Positions 8,586-17,433 of a stretch of 64,000 bases of DNA are shown here, in pieces (position 1 is the stretch's first letter; every line of letters begins with the position of its first letter). The notes beneath the pieces were generated by a model. That model was not told the DNA's origin. It saw only the letters and a list, made by a program, of their open reading frames with translations, and searched no databases. Source of the DNA: an uncultured Oscillospiraceae bacterium (lineage in GTDB: Bacteria > Bacillota > Clostridia > Oscillospirales > Oscillospiraceae); assembly GCA_934589225.1 (NCBI GenBank), contig CAKTNS010000003.1, positions 61,829-125,828 on the forward strand. Reading direction: 5' to 3'. The translations under genes were made by a program, and so were the position numbers.

Positions 8586-9719
8586 TTAGTCGGCTTCGGT
8601 AATGGCCGTTACAATGTCCTTGGCCTTGTTTTCGTTGAAATACAGGACAGCGTGCTGTTCACCATTGCTGAACAGGTCAATGACCTTGCCGTACATATCC
8701 ATGTCCTTGTTGGGACACTGGAGGGACTCCAGGGTCATTTCCGGCAGCAGGGGCAGAAGCTCCGTGATATAGGTGGTGATGTCGGTATTGGACATGTCCG
8801 TCAGCACCATGGGCAGGAGCTGGTCCGCCAGGGCATTGATTTCCAGCAGGCTCATGGTCTTGACCTTCTCCAGCACCGCGGCCACCACGGCTCTTTGCCG
8901 GTTGGTCCGGTTGAAGTCGTTGTCGGCGTTGGTGGAGTGACGGGTCCGGGCGTACATTTCCGCGGCCCAGCCGTCCAGCTTGTTGACACCCTCTTTGTAA
9001 ACCCGGTCCGGGTAATCCTTGAAATAATCGTTCAGGTACTTGACCTCGTCGGCGTTGAGCTCAATGTCCACGCCGTGGAGGGCGTTGATGCAGGCATCAA
9101 ACGCGTCCATATCCACTTCCACGTTCTTATCCACAATGGCACCGAAGTTCCGCTCGATGACCTTATCGATGATCTCCATGGCACCCAGGTCGCCGCCCCA
9201 CTTGTAGCCCAGGGCGTAGGCCAGGGTCATTTTGGTACGGCCGTCATGGGGGGTTCCGTTGGTATCATAAACCGTGGGGATCACCACCAGGGTATCCCGC
9301 TGGAAGGAGGTCATGTTGATCTTCTTGGTCTCTTTATTGATGGTGACCAGCAGCATGGTATCGGCGTTTTTGCTGTCTTCCCCTTCCCGGGCATCCTGAC
9401 CGATCAGCAGCACGTTGATGACCTTCCCGGTCTTGCCGTAGTTGGGCTCCGTTTCCTTGGGCTCCGTCGTCTCTGTAGGCACGGTCGTCGCCTCTGTGGT
9501 GGGGGTGTCGTCCTCCACCAGCATACCGCTCAAATCGTCCGAAGAGAGCTGGTTGTCGCCCTTCTCCGCCCGCTGGATCTTATTCATTTTAGAAATCACA
9601 AACCAGGTACCCAAAGCGCCGATGAGAATCACCACCGCCAGGATCACCGCAACGACGATCACCCAGGGCTTCGTTTTCTTTTCAGGCTTCGGGGCCAAAA
9701 AATATCCGCCTTTGCTCAT
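8586..9719 (-). CDS. LytR-CpsA-Psr family cell-wall ligase
   Basis: Transfers lipid-linked anionic polymers to peptidoglycan on the outer face of the membrane. 377 residues: short cytoplasmic Lys-rich tail, one membrane segment (about 19-42), a Thr/Glu/Pro-rich spacer, then the LCP domain with INVLLIGQDAR, ADTMLLVTIN, SFQRDTLV, and the arginines of MYARTRHSTNADNDFNRTNRQ that bind the pyrophosphate. Single gene, own terminator. The precise polymer is not predictable. Confidence 0.93.
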   Translation of the reverse strand: MSKGGYFLAPKPEKKTKPWVIVVAVILAVVILIGALGTWFVISKMNKIQRAEKGDNQLSSDDLSGMLVEDDTPTTEATTVPTETTEPKETEPNYGKTGKVINVLLIGQDAREGEDSKNADTMLLVTINKETKKINMTSFQRDTLVVIPTVYDTNGTPHDGRTKMTLAYALGYKWGGDLGAMEIIDKVIERNFGAIVDKNVEVDMDAFDACINALHGVDIELNADEVKYLNDYFKDYPDRVYKEGVNKLDGWAAEMYARTRHSTNADNDFNRTNRQRAVVAAVLEKVKTMSLLEINALADQLLPMVLTDMSNTDITTYITELLPLLPEMTLESLQCPNKDMDMYGKVIDLFSNGEQHAVLYFNENKAKDIVTAITEAD

Positions 9720-9786
9720 TATTTTCCTCCGAAATTCATAAAATGCGTTTGTCAGGGTCTTGGGGAGAACCCGGCTGTCAAAGAGC

Positions 9787-9818
9787 GCAATTGGGCCGCC
9801 GAAAGGAGGCCCAATTGC
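9787..9818. terminator. Perfect hairpin after the ferredoxin gene
   Basis: Eleven-base perfect stem GCAATTGGGCC/GGCCCAATTGC around a ten-base loop, between the ferredoxin stop and the LCP start. T-runs on either side are poor, so it may act as an RNA 3' end or a weak terminator. Confidence 0.5.
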
Positions 9819-9827
9819 CGTAAAAAT

Positions 9828-10214
9828 TTACTTTTCGACGACTTCCAGAATGCCCATGGGGCAGGCCTTGGCGCAGATGCCGCAGGCGATGCACTTGGAG
9901 GCGGGATTCTCGGGCTTGAGGACCATGACCTTCATGGGGCAAACCTCCACGCACTTGCCGCAGCCAACGCAGTTCTTCTTGTTGATCATGTAGACACCGG
10001 TCTTGGGATTCTGGGTGATGGCCTCGTGCTCACAGGCCTTCATGCACTTTCCACACTGGATGCAGACATTGGGCTTTGCGCCGTCTCCCTTGGCGACAAT
10101 GCGAATGCAGCTGTAATCCTCGTTGAACTCCTTGTAGAAGGCATTAGAACAGGCGCGGACGCACTCCAGACAGGCCATACAGGCGACGTCCTTCTTGACA
10201 GTAAGCTTTTTCAT
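9828..10214 (-). CDS. Four-cluster 4Fe-4S ferredoxin-type protein
   Basis: 128-residue electron carrier with four complete CxxCxxCxxxC sets: CMACLECVRAC, CIQCGKCMKAC, CVGCGKCVEVC and CIACGICAKAC. The first and second are spaced as one ferredoxin unit, the third and fourth as another, so it looks like a duplicated two-cluster ferredoxin. Soluble; consistent with anaerobic redox metabolism. Partner unknown because it stands alone behind its own promoter. Confidence 0.9.
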   Translation of the reverse strand: MKKLTVKKDVACMACLECVRACSNAFYKEFNEDYSCIRIVAKGDGAKPNVCIQCGKCMKACEHEAITQNPKTGVYMINKKNCVGCGKCVEVCPMKVMVLKPENPASKCIACGICAKACPMGILEVVEK

Positions 10215-10252
10215 TGCGGTACTCCCCTTTTTATTTTTTGTTGCGCAGAGTT

Positions 10253-10281
10253 ATTATACAATCAAACGGCAAAAATAGCAA
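10253..10281 (-). promoter_or_regulatory. Promoter of the ferredoxin gene
   Basis: Reverse strand -35 TTGCTA (10276-10281), 17-base spacer, perfect -10 TATAAT (10253-10258), about 40 bases before the ferredoxin start. Confidence 0.7.
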
Positions 10282-10380
10282 CTACAAAAAATTCTTTTTG
10301 GTGTCCGGTTTTTTCCTGCGTAAAACAAATCTTTATGGCAATAATACCCCTGGATTCAAAAGATTTGGAGGAGACAAATA

Positions 10381-10662
10381 ATGAAAAAGTCAATTCAGCT
10401 GATTTTCCCTTTGGCGCTGGTTCTGGTGCTTTTAACGGCCTGCCGAGGCAATAACACCCCCGCAACAACAACGCCTACCACCACTGTGCCCACAACTCAG
10501 GCCACCACCGCGCCTACCACCCAGCCTGCCGCCACTCCCACAACGGAAAACGGGAACGGCCCCCTGATCACGGAGCCCGGCGACCGGCCCACGGAGAACG
10601 GCACCCAGACAACCACCGCCCCCACCGGCGAGACCGCCAACGGGGCCACGACGAACCGTTAA
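10381..10662 (+). CDS. Threonine-rich small lipoprotein
   Basis: 93 residues: signal peptide MKKSIQLIFPLALVLVLLTAC with lipobox LTAC, then a tail built almost entirely of Thr, Pro, Ala, Asn and Gly without a folded domain in sight. Likely a membrane-anchored, extended surface peptide. A GGAGG ribosome site stands seven bases before the ATG, and a strong terminator follows directly. Function unknown. Confidence 0.7.
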   Translation: MKKSIQLIFPLALVLVLLTACRGNNTPATTTPTTTVPTTQATTAPTTQPAATPTTENGNGPLITEPGDRPTENGTQTTTAPTGETANGATTNR

Positions 10663-10668
10663 AAAACA

Positions 10669-10706
10669 TCCGGGACTGACGGCCACGCCGGTCCCGGAAC
10701 TTTTGT
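10669..10706 (+). terminator. Terminator after the Thr-rich lipoprotein
   Basis: TCCGGGAC (10669-10676) pairs with GTCCCGGA (10691-10698), followed by ACTTTTGTG. Seven bases after the stop codon. Confidence 0.75.
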
Positions 10707-10888
10707 GCCCGCCGGGCTATTCTGAACGTGTAGGAAACGACCGATTTAAAGAAAACTTAAAGTGCTTGCGATTTACTTTTGTTGCAGATTCCTTTAAAAT
10801 AAAGATGGATGTTTCATAGCCGTTTAAACCCATTGAATCCGCGCAAAATCAGGATCTTCCGAATGCAAAGAAATGGAGGGTAACAAAA

Positions 10889-11383
10889 GTGAAGAAATTC
10901 TACATATTCCTTACATTGTTCGCCATGACCCTGGGGGTATGCTGCGGCTGTACCAAGAAAGCGCCTCCTCCCAGCATGACGGACTATTCCCTGGCGCTGC
11001 CGGAAGGATACAGCGCAGCCTACCCGTCCGAAGACTGCTGCGATTTTGTCCGGGACGAGGACGGCACAACGGTGGGCGGCCTTCTGATCACGCAGCTGCG
11101 CAAGAGAGATTTGAGCAACAAAGGCATTTCAAAAATTATGAAGTACCTGCAAGAGGAAATTCACAAGACCAACAATGTGGAGTTCATCGCCTTTGCCGGC
11201 GGGGGCGATGAACCGAAAGTCGGTGTAACACTGACAAGAAATGACGATGTGACTGGAGAACAACGGCATTTTTATCATCATTTCTTTGAAAAAGGGGGGT
11301 ATGTCTACCATCTGTGGTTTGACAAAGATGTGTTGAGTGACGATGCGGAGGAAGAAATCACGGAATCTCTGAACCTAAAATGA
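10889..11383 (+). CDS. Hypothetical lipoprotein
   Basis: 164 residues from a GTG start preceded by TGGAGGG; a hydrophobic leader ends in a Cys-rich GVCCGC that can serve as lipobox. The mature part contains YSLALPEGYSAAYPSEDCCD and a C-terminal helical end; no family recognised. Lower GC than the neighbouring housekeeping genes. Followed 58 bases later by another exported protein, possibly cotranscribed. Confidence 0.6.
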   Translation: MKKFYIFLTLFAMTLGVCCGCTKKAPPPSMTDYSLALPEGYSAAYPSEDCCDFVRDEDGTTVGGLLITQLRKRDLSNKGISKIMKYLQEEIHKTNNVEFIAFAGGGDEPKVGVTLTRNDDVTGEQRHFYHHFFEKGGYVYHLWFDKDVLSDDAEEEITESLNLK

Positions 11384-11441
11384 GTGTTTTCCAAACGGAA
11401 TATATTTGTAGTTTAATCATGGTACAAAGGAAGTGAATAAC

Positions 11442-12038
11442 ATGCGGGTAAAAAAAGCATTTGGCATTTTCGTTGCATTGGTCTTTGCGGTTTCTATTTG
11501 TATTCTGACATACAGGTATTATTTGTTCACGAATGATACCTTGCACTTCCACTCCTATCTGCATCAGGCAGACGGCTTTCGCGTTTTGATTTTTGATGAC
11601 GGAGACGTCGCCGTAAACACGCAAATAAACGCCGACGATGAATCGTATACAGAAATTCAAACGGCTTTCAGCACCGCAAAATTACGTCCTTCCCCAAAGG
11701 CCTTTCTTGAAAAGCTGATATCAGGCAACACAAACATGGAAGGTTCCACCGACACAGACCTAACCATGTACATTACCTTTCTTCAGGATTCACAGCCCGT
11801 CCATACGGTTTTCCTGGGTGGCAGCAATATCATGTATTTTGACAAAAAGGGGTATGGTGTAGGCGATTTCTCCAACGCCAGTGAGATGCGGATCATGGAG
11901 CAAGTGATGTCTTCTTTTGAAAATGTCTCGGTAAAATGTTCCTCTTTTGTGGACTCTCTAAAGGAAGTTGTCCCCGAAGCTGTTGTATTGCAGGAACTGA
12001 ACAGCATTCAAACGGCAAGTAATACCCACAACCAGTAA
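11442..12038 (+). CDS. Hypothetical membrane-anchored protein
   Basis: 198 residues with one N-terminal membrane segment (about residues 7-26) and an extracytoplasmic soluble part; no known motif. I start at the ATG at 11442, because AAAGGAA is correctly spaced for it and too close to the GTG three codons earlier. AT-richer than the window average, as is the lipoprotein before it, suggesting a recently acquired pair. Confidence 0.6.
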   Translation: MRVKKAFGIFVALVFAVSICILTYRYYLFTNDTLHFHSYLHQADGFRVLIFDDGDVAVNTQINADDESYTEIQTAFSTAKLRPSPKAFLEKLISGNTNMEGSTDTDLTMYITFLQDSQPVHTVFLGGSNIMYFDKKGYGVGDFSNASEMRIMEQVMSSFENVSVKCSSFVDSLKEVVPEAVVLQELNSIQTASNTHNQ

Positions 12039-12048
12039 CAATGATTTT

Positions 12049-12081
12049 GGCCGGTGTATCGCAAATTGCGGTACACCGGCC
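12049..12081. terminator. Shared hairpin between convergent genes
   Basis: Perfect ten-base stem GGCCGGTGTA (12049-12058) / TACACCGGCC (12072-12081) in the 54-base gap between two convergent genes. T-runs are short. Confidence 0.6.
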
Positions 12082-12092
12082 CTTGTAATCCA

Positions 12093-12959
12093 TTATAAAA
12101 ATGTCAAATACCGCCCCAGACCCTTTTGCTGCCGCCGGACCTCTGCCAGAGCCGCTTCCACCGGGTCCATGTCCGGCTTTTGCCGCCAGGCCAGGGTGAC
12201 CATTTCTCCGGCGCAATAGGCGGCGCCTCTGCCCAGCTTGTCAAAGGCCAGGGAGACGTTTTTGAGGTTGGCACTGGGATAATCCAGGCCGTCTGCCAGC
12301 AGGAACAGCCCCGGATATTTTTCCCGGAGGCTGCGCAGACTGTCCGCCGCCCCCGCGGAAGCCAGCAGCCCTACCCGGGCGTAGCCGTACTTTCCTTGTA
12401 GGCCCTCGGCATACCGGTTCACCCGGTTGGCCGCGGCCATATGGACCAGGCGGCTGCCGGTCAGCAGGTCCTGGAGCTCCGGCGCAGAGCGGTTGGGGGT
12501 TCTGACACAGACAAACACGTCTTTTTTCTCCTTTTCGCAATAGGGCAAAAAGGGTGTCAGAACATCGCTGCCACTATAAAAGGGAATCTGCACCCCGTCA
12601 CAGTGGTAAAGGCTTTCCGGGCCTAAAAGGGTCTGGGCGGTGAACTCCGCCAGGGCCTGACCGTTCAGCTGGGGCGTTTCCAGCAGCACATAATAGCCCA
12701 GTTCCCCGGCCTCTCTGGTGAGCCCCGGAAGCTGGGACAATGCCTCTCCGCCCAACAGGGAGAACAGGCCCAGGGAAAACCGCACCCCGGGAACCATGCC
12801 TTTGAGCCCCTTTAAAAGGGCACGGATATAGGCGCAATACCCCTGCACAAAAGGGACTTCCCCATAGTCCTTGGGCAAGGCTCCGGGAAGTACCGTCAAA
12901 TCTACGATCAACGCACATTTCCGTTTCCGAATTCTTTCTTGCAGTCCATCCATCGACAT
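12093..12959 (-). CDS. OMP decarboxylase-like protein without catalytic motif
   Basis: 288 residues. The second half follows the orotidine-phosphate decarboxylase barrel of the subfamily-2 type: HCDGVQIPFYSGSDVLTPFL corresponds to the strand with the conserved N-P-Y-x-G-x-D, and DVFVCVRTPNRSAPELQDL to the V-x-V-x-T-S-N-P element. The decarboxylase needs an Asp-x-Lys-x-x-Asp set; here that region reads LLETPQLNGQ, with no Lys. The phosphate-binding end is also different. So this is probably an inactive relative with a new function, or a misassigned barrel. GGGAGG precedes the ATG. No pyrimidine genes are nearby. Confidence 0.55.
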   Translation of the reverse strand: MSMDGLQERIRKRKCALIVDLTVLPGALPKDYGEVPFVQGYCAYIRALLKGLKGMVPGVRFSLGLFSLLGGEALSQLPGLTREAGELGYYVLLETPQLNGQALAEFTAQTLLGPESLYHCDGVQIPFYSGSDVLTPFLPYCEKEKKDVFVCVRTPNRSAPELQDLLTGSRLVHMAAANRVNRYAEGLQGKYGYARVGLLASAGAADSLRSLREKYPGLFLLADGLDYPSANLKNVSLAFDKLGRGAAYCAGEMVTLAWRQKPDMDPVEAALAEVRRQQKGLGRYLTFL

Positions 12960-13149
12960 AACCCGTCCTCCCGCTTCTGATTTTAAAACCAGTATAGCAT
13001 AGATTTTTCCGAAAAGAAAGTGCGGAAGAGAAAATGCTTCCAGTTTGCCACTCTGATTTTCGGGAATACTAGGGAAGCTCTATAGAATTGCCAGCCGATG
13101 ACGATTTTATAAGCGTTCCCCAGGGAAAATCAGGAAAGGAGGATGCCAC

Positions 13150-13329
13150 ATGGATATGAAAGGATGGGCGGTTTCCGCCGGTCTGGGTGCTGCCGCCGGG
13201 ATGGTGGCGGTGCTGATGATGCCTAGGTCCAACCCCACAAGACGGCTGGCCGCCAAGGCCGCCAACAAAATGGAGGATATGGCCTGGAAGGTTTCAGATA
13301 CCCTGTCTGACAAATTTGAAGAGTTCTAA
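13150..13329 (+). CDS. Small 59-residue membrane-associated protein
   Basis: Short frame from an ATG with AAAGGAGG eight bases upstream. It reads MDMKGWAVSAGLGAAAGMVA, a hydrophobic segment of about 15 residues, then a basic stretch (PTRRLAAKAANK) and an amphipathic acidic end (SDTLSDKFEEF). This plan (one glycine-rich membrane helix plus amphipathic tail) resembles YtxH-type small proteins, but that is only a resemblance. A terminator follows immediately, supporting it as a real gene. Confidence 0.65.
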   Translation: MDMKGWAVSAGLGAAAGMVAVLMMPRSNPTRRLAAKAANKMEDMAWKVSDTLSDKFEEF

Positions 13330-13334
13330 AAAAT

Positions 13335-13360
13335 GGCGGCACCGCAAAAAGGGTGCCGCC
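13335..13360. terminator. Bidirectional terminator
   Basis: GGCGGCACC (13335-13343) pairs with GGTGCCGCC (13352-13360), between the 59-residue protein gene and the convergent clpE end; A-run before, GGACTGTTTT after. Confidence 0.75.
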
Positions 13361-13377
13361 GGACTGTTTTCTGCTGT

Positions 13378-15660
13378 TTATGCTTCCTGAATGTCGAGCT
13401 TGAGCGCTCCGTCCTCCATCCGGGCGGAGATGCCGGAAATGGGCTTTTCAAAGCTGTCAATAATGGCCTCGCTCACCGGGTCCTCCAGCTCCTTCTGGAT
13501 CACCCGGCGCAGGTTCCGGGCACCGTAGGTCACGGAGAAAGCGTCCTCTACCAGGTGCTGCCGAACGTCGTCGGTCCAGGTGAAGGTCAGCTCCCGGGCT
13601 TTCAGGCTCTCCCGCAGCTCTTCCAGCATAATGTCCGCAATGTGCAGGAAGTCCTCCCGGGTCAGGTGGTTGAAGGTGATGATCTCATCCACCCGGTTCA
13701 AAAATTCCGGACGCAGGAAGCTTCGGAGAGCCTTCATGGTCTTTTCCCGGACCTGGTCCTGGTCGCTGCGGCCAAAGCCCATGCCCCCCACGTTCCCTTC
13801 GGAACCGGCGTTGGAGGTCATGACGATGATGGTATTCTCAAAATTCACCACTCTGCCCTGGGCATCGGTGATGCGGCCGTCATCGAGGACCTGCAGCAGG
13901 ATGTTCATCACATCCGGATGGGCCTTCTCGATCTCGTCAAACAGCACCACGCTGTAGGGCTTCCGGCGGATGGTCTCCGTCAGCTGCCCCGCCTCGTCAT
14001 AGCCCACATAGCCAGGAGGGGAACCGATGAGCTTGGAAACTGTGTGCTTTTCCATGTACTCAGACATATCCAGCCGCACCAGGGCATCCACGCTGTCAAA
14101 CATGTCATTGGCCAGGCACTTGACAAGCTCCGTCTTGCCCACGCCGGTGGGGCCCACGAAAATAAAGGACACCGGCCGGCGCTTGGGGGAAATGCCCACC
14201 CGATTCCGGCGGATGGCCTTGGTCACGGCTTCCACCGCATGATCCTGGCCTACGATATGGGCCTTCAGCCGGTCTTCCATGGATCGGAGCTGCTGGTATT
14301 CCTGGGCCTTGATCTTAGAAGCGGGGATCTTGGTCCACAGCTCGATGATCCTGGCCAGATTGTCCATGGTCACCGCAGGGGCGGGGACCTTTTCCAGCTC
14401 CTCGATTTCCGCCGCCAGCTGGCACAGGCGGCTGCGGATGGTGGCAAGGCGCTCAAAATCCGTATTCTCTCCGTCCTCGTTGAGGACCTTCAGCTCCAGC
14501 TCATAGTCGTCCCGCTCTTTTTTAAGCTCCGCCATCCGGGAAATTTCCTTGCTGCGCAGGTTGACGTCAGAACAGGCCTCGTCCAGCAGGTCGATGGCCT
14601 TATCCGGCAGGAACCGGTCTGTAATATACCGCTCGGAGAGCACCACGCACTGCCGGGCAATTTCCGGAGAAATGCTGACCCCATGGAACTGGGCATAGGT
14701 TTTGGAAATGCCCTGCAGGATTTGAGCGGCCTCCTCAATGGTAGGCTCCGCCACGGTCACGGGCTGGAAGCGGCGCTCCAGGGCCGCATCTTTTTCAATA
14801 TACTTCCGGTATTCATTGAAGGTGGTGGCACCGATCACCTGGATCTCCCCCCGGGACAGCGGGGGCTTGAGGATATTGGCGGCATTCATGCTGCCCTCGG
14901 CATCACCGGCGCCCACCAGATTGTGGACCTCGTCAATGACCAGAATGATATTGCCGCAGGCCTTGATCTCGGTGATCAGGCTCTTCATACGGCTTTCAAA
15001 CTGGCCCCGGAACTGGGTTCCGGCAACCAGTGCCGTGAGATCCAGCAAAAAAACTTCTTTATCCCGGAGCTTGTAGGGTACCTCCCCCGCCACGATTCTT
15101 TGGGCCAGGCCCTCGGCAATGGCGGTTTTGCCCACGCCGGGCTCGCCTACCAGGCAGGGGTTGTTCTTCTGACGGCGGTTCAGGATCTGGATGACCCGCT
15201 CGGTCTCCACATCCCGGCCAATGACCTTGTCCAAAGACCCGGCCCGGGCCCGGGCCGTCAGGTCCATGCAATAGCTGTCCAGGAACTTGTGCTTGGACTT
15301 TTTCTCTTTTTTATGCTCTTTTTCGGCGTGCTCGGTTTTTTCCGTCTGCTTCTGCATTTTGGGCAGATTGCCAAAGAGCTGGTTCATAAAGGGGAAGGTG
15401 GCGGTCTGGCTGTCTACCTCGTCCTCCTCCCCTTCCGGGCCCTCCAGCTGGCCAAACATGCTGCTCATTTCATCGGAGATCATATCTAAGTCTTCATCGG
15501 AAATACCCATCTGCTTTACCGCCTGGTCGATCTGGGGAATGCCCAGGCTCCGGGCACACTTGATGCAGTAGCCCTCATTCATGGTCACGCCGTTTTCGAC
15601 CTTGCTGATAAAAATCACGGCGACATTTTTCTTACACTTGGAACACATTTTAGGCTGCAT
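13378..15660 (-). CDS. clpE: ClpE-type ATP-dependent protease unfoldase
   Basis: Hexameric AAA+ unfoldase that feeds ClpP and handles stress-damaged proteins. About 760 residues. The N-terminus has a zinc-finger-like pair CSKC...CIKC instead of the double Clp-N domain of ClpC, which is the ClpE arrangement. First ATPase has GEPGVGKT and VIDEVHNL, second has GPTGVGKT and VLFDEIEKAHP, with a coiled middle domain between (MAELKKERDDYELELK). I start at the ATG at 15660, 11 bases behind AAAAGGAG; a GTG four codons earlier is too close to that site. An extended -10 (TGCTATACT) lies near 15753-15761. No CtsR box was searched. Confidence 0.9.
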   Translation of the reverse strand: MQPKMCSKCKKNVAVIFISKVENGVTMNEGYCIKCARSLGIPQIDQAVKQMGISDEDLDMISDEMSSMFGQLEGPEGEEDEVDSQTATFPFMNQLFGNLPKMQKQTEKTEHAEKEHKKEKKSKHKFLDSYCMDLTARARAGSLDKVIGRDVETERVIQILNRRQKNNPCLVGEPGVGKTAIAEGLAQRIVAGEVPYKLRDKEVFLLDLTALVAGTQFRGQFESRMKSLITEIKACGNIILVIDEVHNLVGAGDAEGSMNAANILKPPLSRGEIQVIGATTFNEYRKYIEKDAALERRFQPVTVAEPTIEEAAQILQGISKTYAQFHGVSISPEIARQCVVLSERYITDRFLPDKAIDLLDEACSDVNLRSKEISRMAELKKERDDYELELKVLNEDGENTDFERLATIRSRLCQLAAEIEELEKVPAPAVTMDNLARIIELWTKIPASKIKAQEYQQLRSMEDRLKAHIVGQDHAVEAVTKAIRRNRVGISPKRRPVSFIFVGPTGVGKTELVKCLANDMFDSVDALVRLDMSEYMEKHTVSKLIGSPPGYVGYDEAGQLTETIRRKPYSVVLFDEIEKAHPDVMNILLQVLDDGRITDAQGRVVNFENTIIVMTSNAGSEGNVGGMGFGRSDQDQVREKTMKALRSFLRPEFLNRVDEIITFNHLTREDFLHIADIMLEELRESLKARELTFTWTDDVRQHLVEDAFSVTYGARNLRRVIQKELEDPVSEAIIDSFEKPISGISARMEDGALKLDIQEA

Positions 15661-15796
15661 AGCCGCTTTCACTCCTTTTGCAGCGGCAGGACTTCCCTGC
15701 CGCCGGACCGGTCCGGGTTCCCGGGAAGGTCCTTACGCATTCATTTTCTTGAAGTATAGCACAGAACTGAGAAAAAAGGAAAAACAATTTATTAAG

Positions 15797-15823
15797 AAAA
15801 ACGCCCCGGTGTCTCCGGGACGT
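15797..15823 (-). terminator. Terminator of the truA operon
   Basis: ACGTCCCGG/CCGGGGCGT stem with a five-base loop and T-run on the reverse strand, eight bases past the truA stop. Likely ends the whole ecf-truA transcript. Confidence 0.85.
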
Positions 15824-15830
15824 TTGGGAA

Positions 15831-16619
15831 TCATTCCGACTGGAAGGTATCGGAACAGCTGCACTCAAATTTTTCGATGCCGTCATCATACCACAGATGG
15901 GTCATATACAGGCCTCCGGGGGGCACCGTGGGTCCTGCCGCCGTGCGGTTGCCGGAATCCAGAATGGCCCCTATTTGCTCCGGCCGGATTTTCCCCTCCG
16001 CAGCATAAACCACGGTGCCGGCCATGGCCCGGGCCATATTGTAAAGGAAGCCGTTGGCGCAGACCTTCAGGATGACGAGATTCCCCCGGCGCTCCACGTT
16101 GTAATAATACACGGTGCGGACCGTGGATTTGACATCGGTACCCACGCTGCGGACGGCAGCAAAATCGTGGGTTCCCACAAATTGGTCCGCCGCGGCCTGC
16201 ATGATCTTTTCGTCCAGATGCCGGGGGTAAAACCAGGCTCTGTCCACGTAAAAGGGGTCTTTCAGCCGGGAATTGTAGATTTGATAGGTGTATTCCTTCC
16301 GGACACAGGAGCCGATGGCATTGAAGTTCTCGTGGACCTCAAAGGCCTTTGTCACCACAATGTCGCAGGGCAGATGGGTATTGAGGGCATAGGGCAGCCG
16401 GTCCACGGGAATGGTGGACTCGGTTCGGAAGTTGGCCACATAGCACCGGGCGTGAACACCGGCATCGGTTCTGCCGCAGCCCGTCACATGGACCGGGTGG
16501 CCCACCAGCTGGGCCGCCGCCTTTTCCAGGGTCTCCGCCACGGTGGGCAGATTCTTCTGGACCTGCCAGCCGTGGTAGCGGGTGCCGAGATAAGTCAAAA
16601 ACAGGGCAATATTCCGCAT
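15831..16619 (-). CDS. truA: tRNA pseudouridine synthase A
   Basis: Converts uridines 38-40 of tRNA anticodon arms to pseudouridine. 262 residues; catalytic Asp in GRTDAGVHA near residue 52, substrate motif RKEYTYQI and C-terminal NGFLYNMARAMAGT. Start chosen at MRNIALFL, with GAGG six bases upstream and the ecfT stop just before. Placement behind ecfA-ecfA-ecfT is the standard Firmicute order. Confidence 0.97.
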   Translation of the reverse strand: MRNIALFLTYLGTRYHGWQVQKNLPTVAETLEKAAAQLVGHPVHVTGCGRTDAGVHARCYVANFRTESTIPVDRLPYALNTHLPCDIVVTKAFEVHENFNAIGSCVRKEYTYQIYNSRLKDPFYVDRAWFYPRHLDEKIMQAAADQFVGTHDFAAVRSVGTDVKSTVRTVYYYNVERRGNLVILKVCANGFLYNMARAMAGTVVYAAEGKIRPEQIGAILDSGNRTAAGPTVPPGGLYMTHLWYDDGIEKFECSCSDTFQSE

Positions 16620-16626
16620 AGTTGCC

Positions 16627-17433
16627 TCACAATCCGAAACCCGCCAGCAGGGCAACTACGGCAACCAGGGCTGCCAGACAGCCGAAAGCGCAGAAATCAT
16701 TCCGATTATAGCGCAGCAGCTTCATTTTGGTCCGGCCCTCGCCACCCCGATAACAGCGGCACTCCATGGCCGTGGCCAGCTCGTCTGCCCGGCGGAAGGC
16801 ACCAATGAACAGAGGCACCAGCACGGGAATCAGGGCCTTGGCCCGGTCAATGATGCTGCCGGACTCAAAATCCGCACCCCGGGCCTTTTGGGCATTCATG
16901 ATCTTATCGGTTTCCTCGATCAGGGTGGGGATGAACCGCAGGGCGATGCACATCATCATGGACAGCTCATGGACCGGCAGCCGGAGCTTTTTGAGGGGCC
17001 CCAGCAGGCTTTCCAGGCCGTCCGTCAGGGAGATGGGCGAGGTGGTATAGGTCATGAGGAAGGTGCCGGAAATCAGCATCAGGATTCTGCTCATCATGAA
17101 AAAGGCCCGCTTCGCGCCCTCGGTGGTCACCGTCAAAAAGCCGATGCGCAGGAGCGTTCTGCCGCCGTCGGCGTAGAAGAGATTCAGGATGCCGGTGAAA
17201 ATCAGAATCACCACCACCGGCTTCATGCCTCTGACGATGGCCTTGGGAGGAATGGTGGAAACGGCAATGCTCACCAGCAAAAAGGCCAGAACCACCCCGT
17301 AGGAAATCCAGCTTTTGGCCACAAACAGAGCCACAATGTAAAGGATCACACCGATGAGCTTGGTTCTGGGGTCCAGCCGGTGGATCACCGAGGTTCCGGG
17401 GAAGAACTGTCCCAGGGTAATGTCTTTAAGCAT
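16627..17433 (-). CDS. ecfT: ECF transporter transmembrane component EcfT
   Basis: Shared membrane module of group II energy-coupling-factor vitamin importers, linking exchangeable S components to the two ATPases. 268 residues, about five to six membrane segments, with the coupling-helix Ala-Arg-Gly motifs in KARGADFESG and RCYRGGEGRT. Overlaps ecfA2 by eight bases. No S component gene is in the window. Confidence 0.96.
   Translation of the reverse strand: MLKDITLGQFFPGTSVIHRLDPRTKLIGVILYIVALFVAKSWISYGVVLAFLLVSIAVSTIPPKAIVRGMKPVVVILIFTGILNLFYADGGRTLLRIGFLTVTTEGAKRAFFMMSRILMLISGTFLMTYTTSPISLTDGLESLLGPLKKLRLPVHELSMMMCIALRFIPTLIEETDKIMNAQKARGADFESGSIIDRAKALIPVLVPLFIGAFRRADELATAMECRCYRGGEGRTKMKLLRYNRNDFCAFGCLAALVAVVALLAGFGL

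Noticed and set aside
8565..10454. 629-codon forward frame over the LCP and ferredoxin genes
   Set aside because: Runs antisense through two real genes and has no ribosome site or domain.
13333..15489. 718-codon forward frame over clpE
   Set aside because: Antisense shadow of a strong ClpE match.
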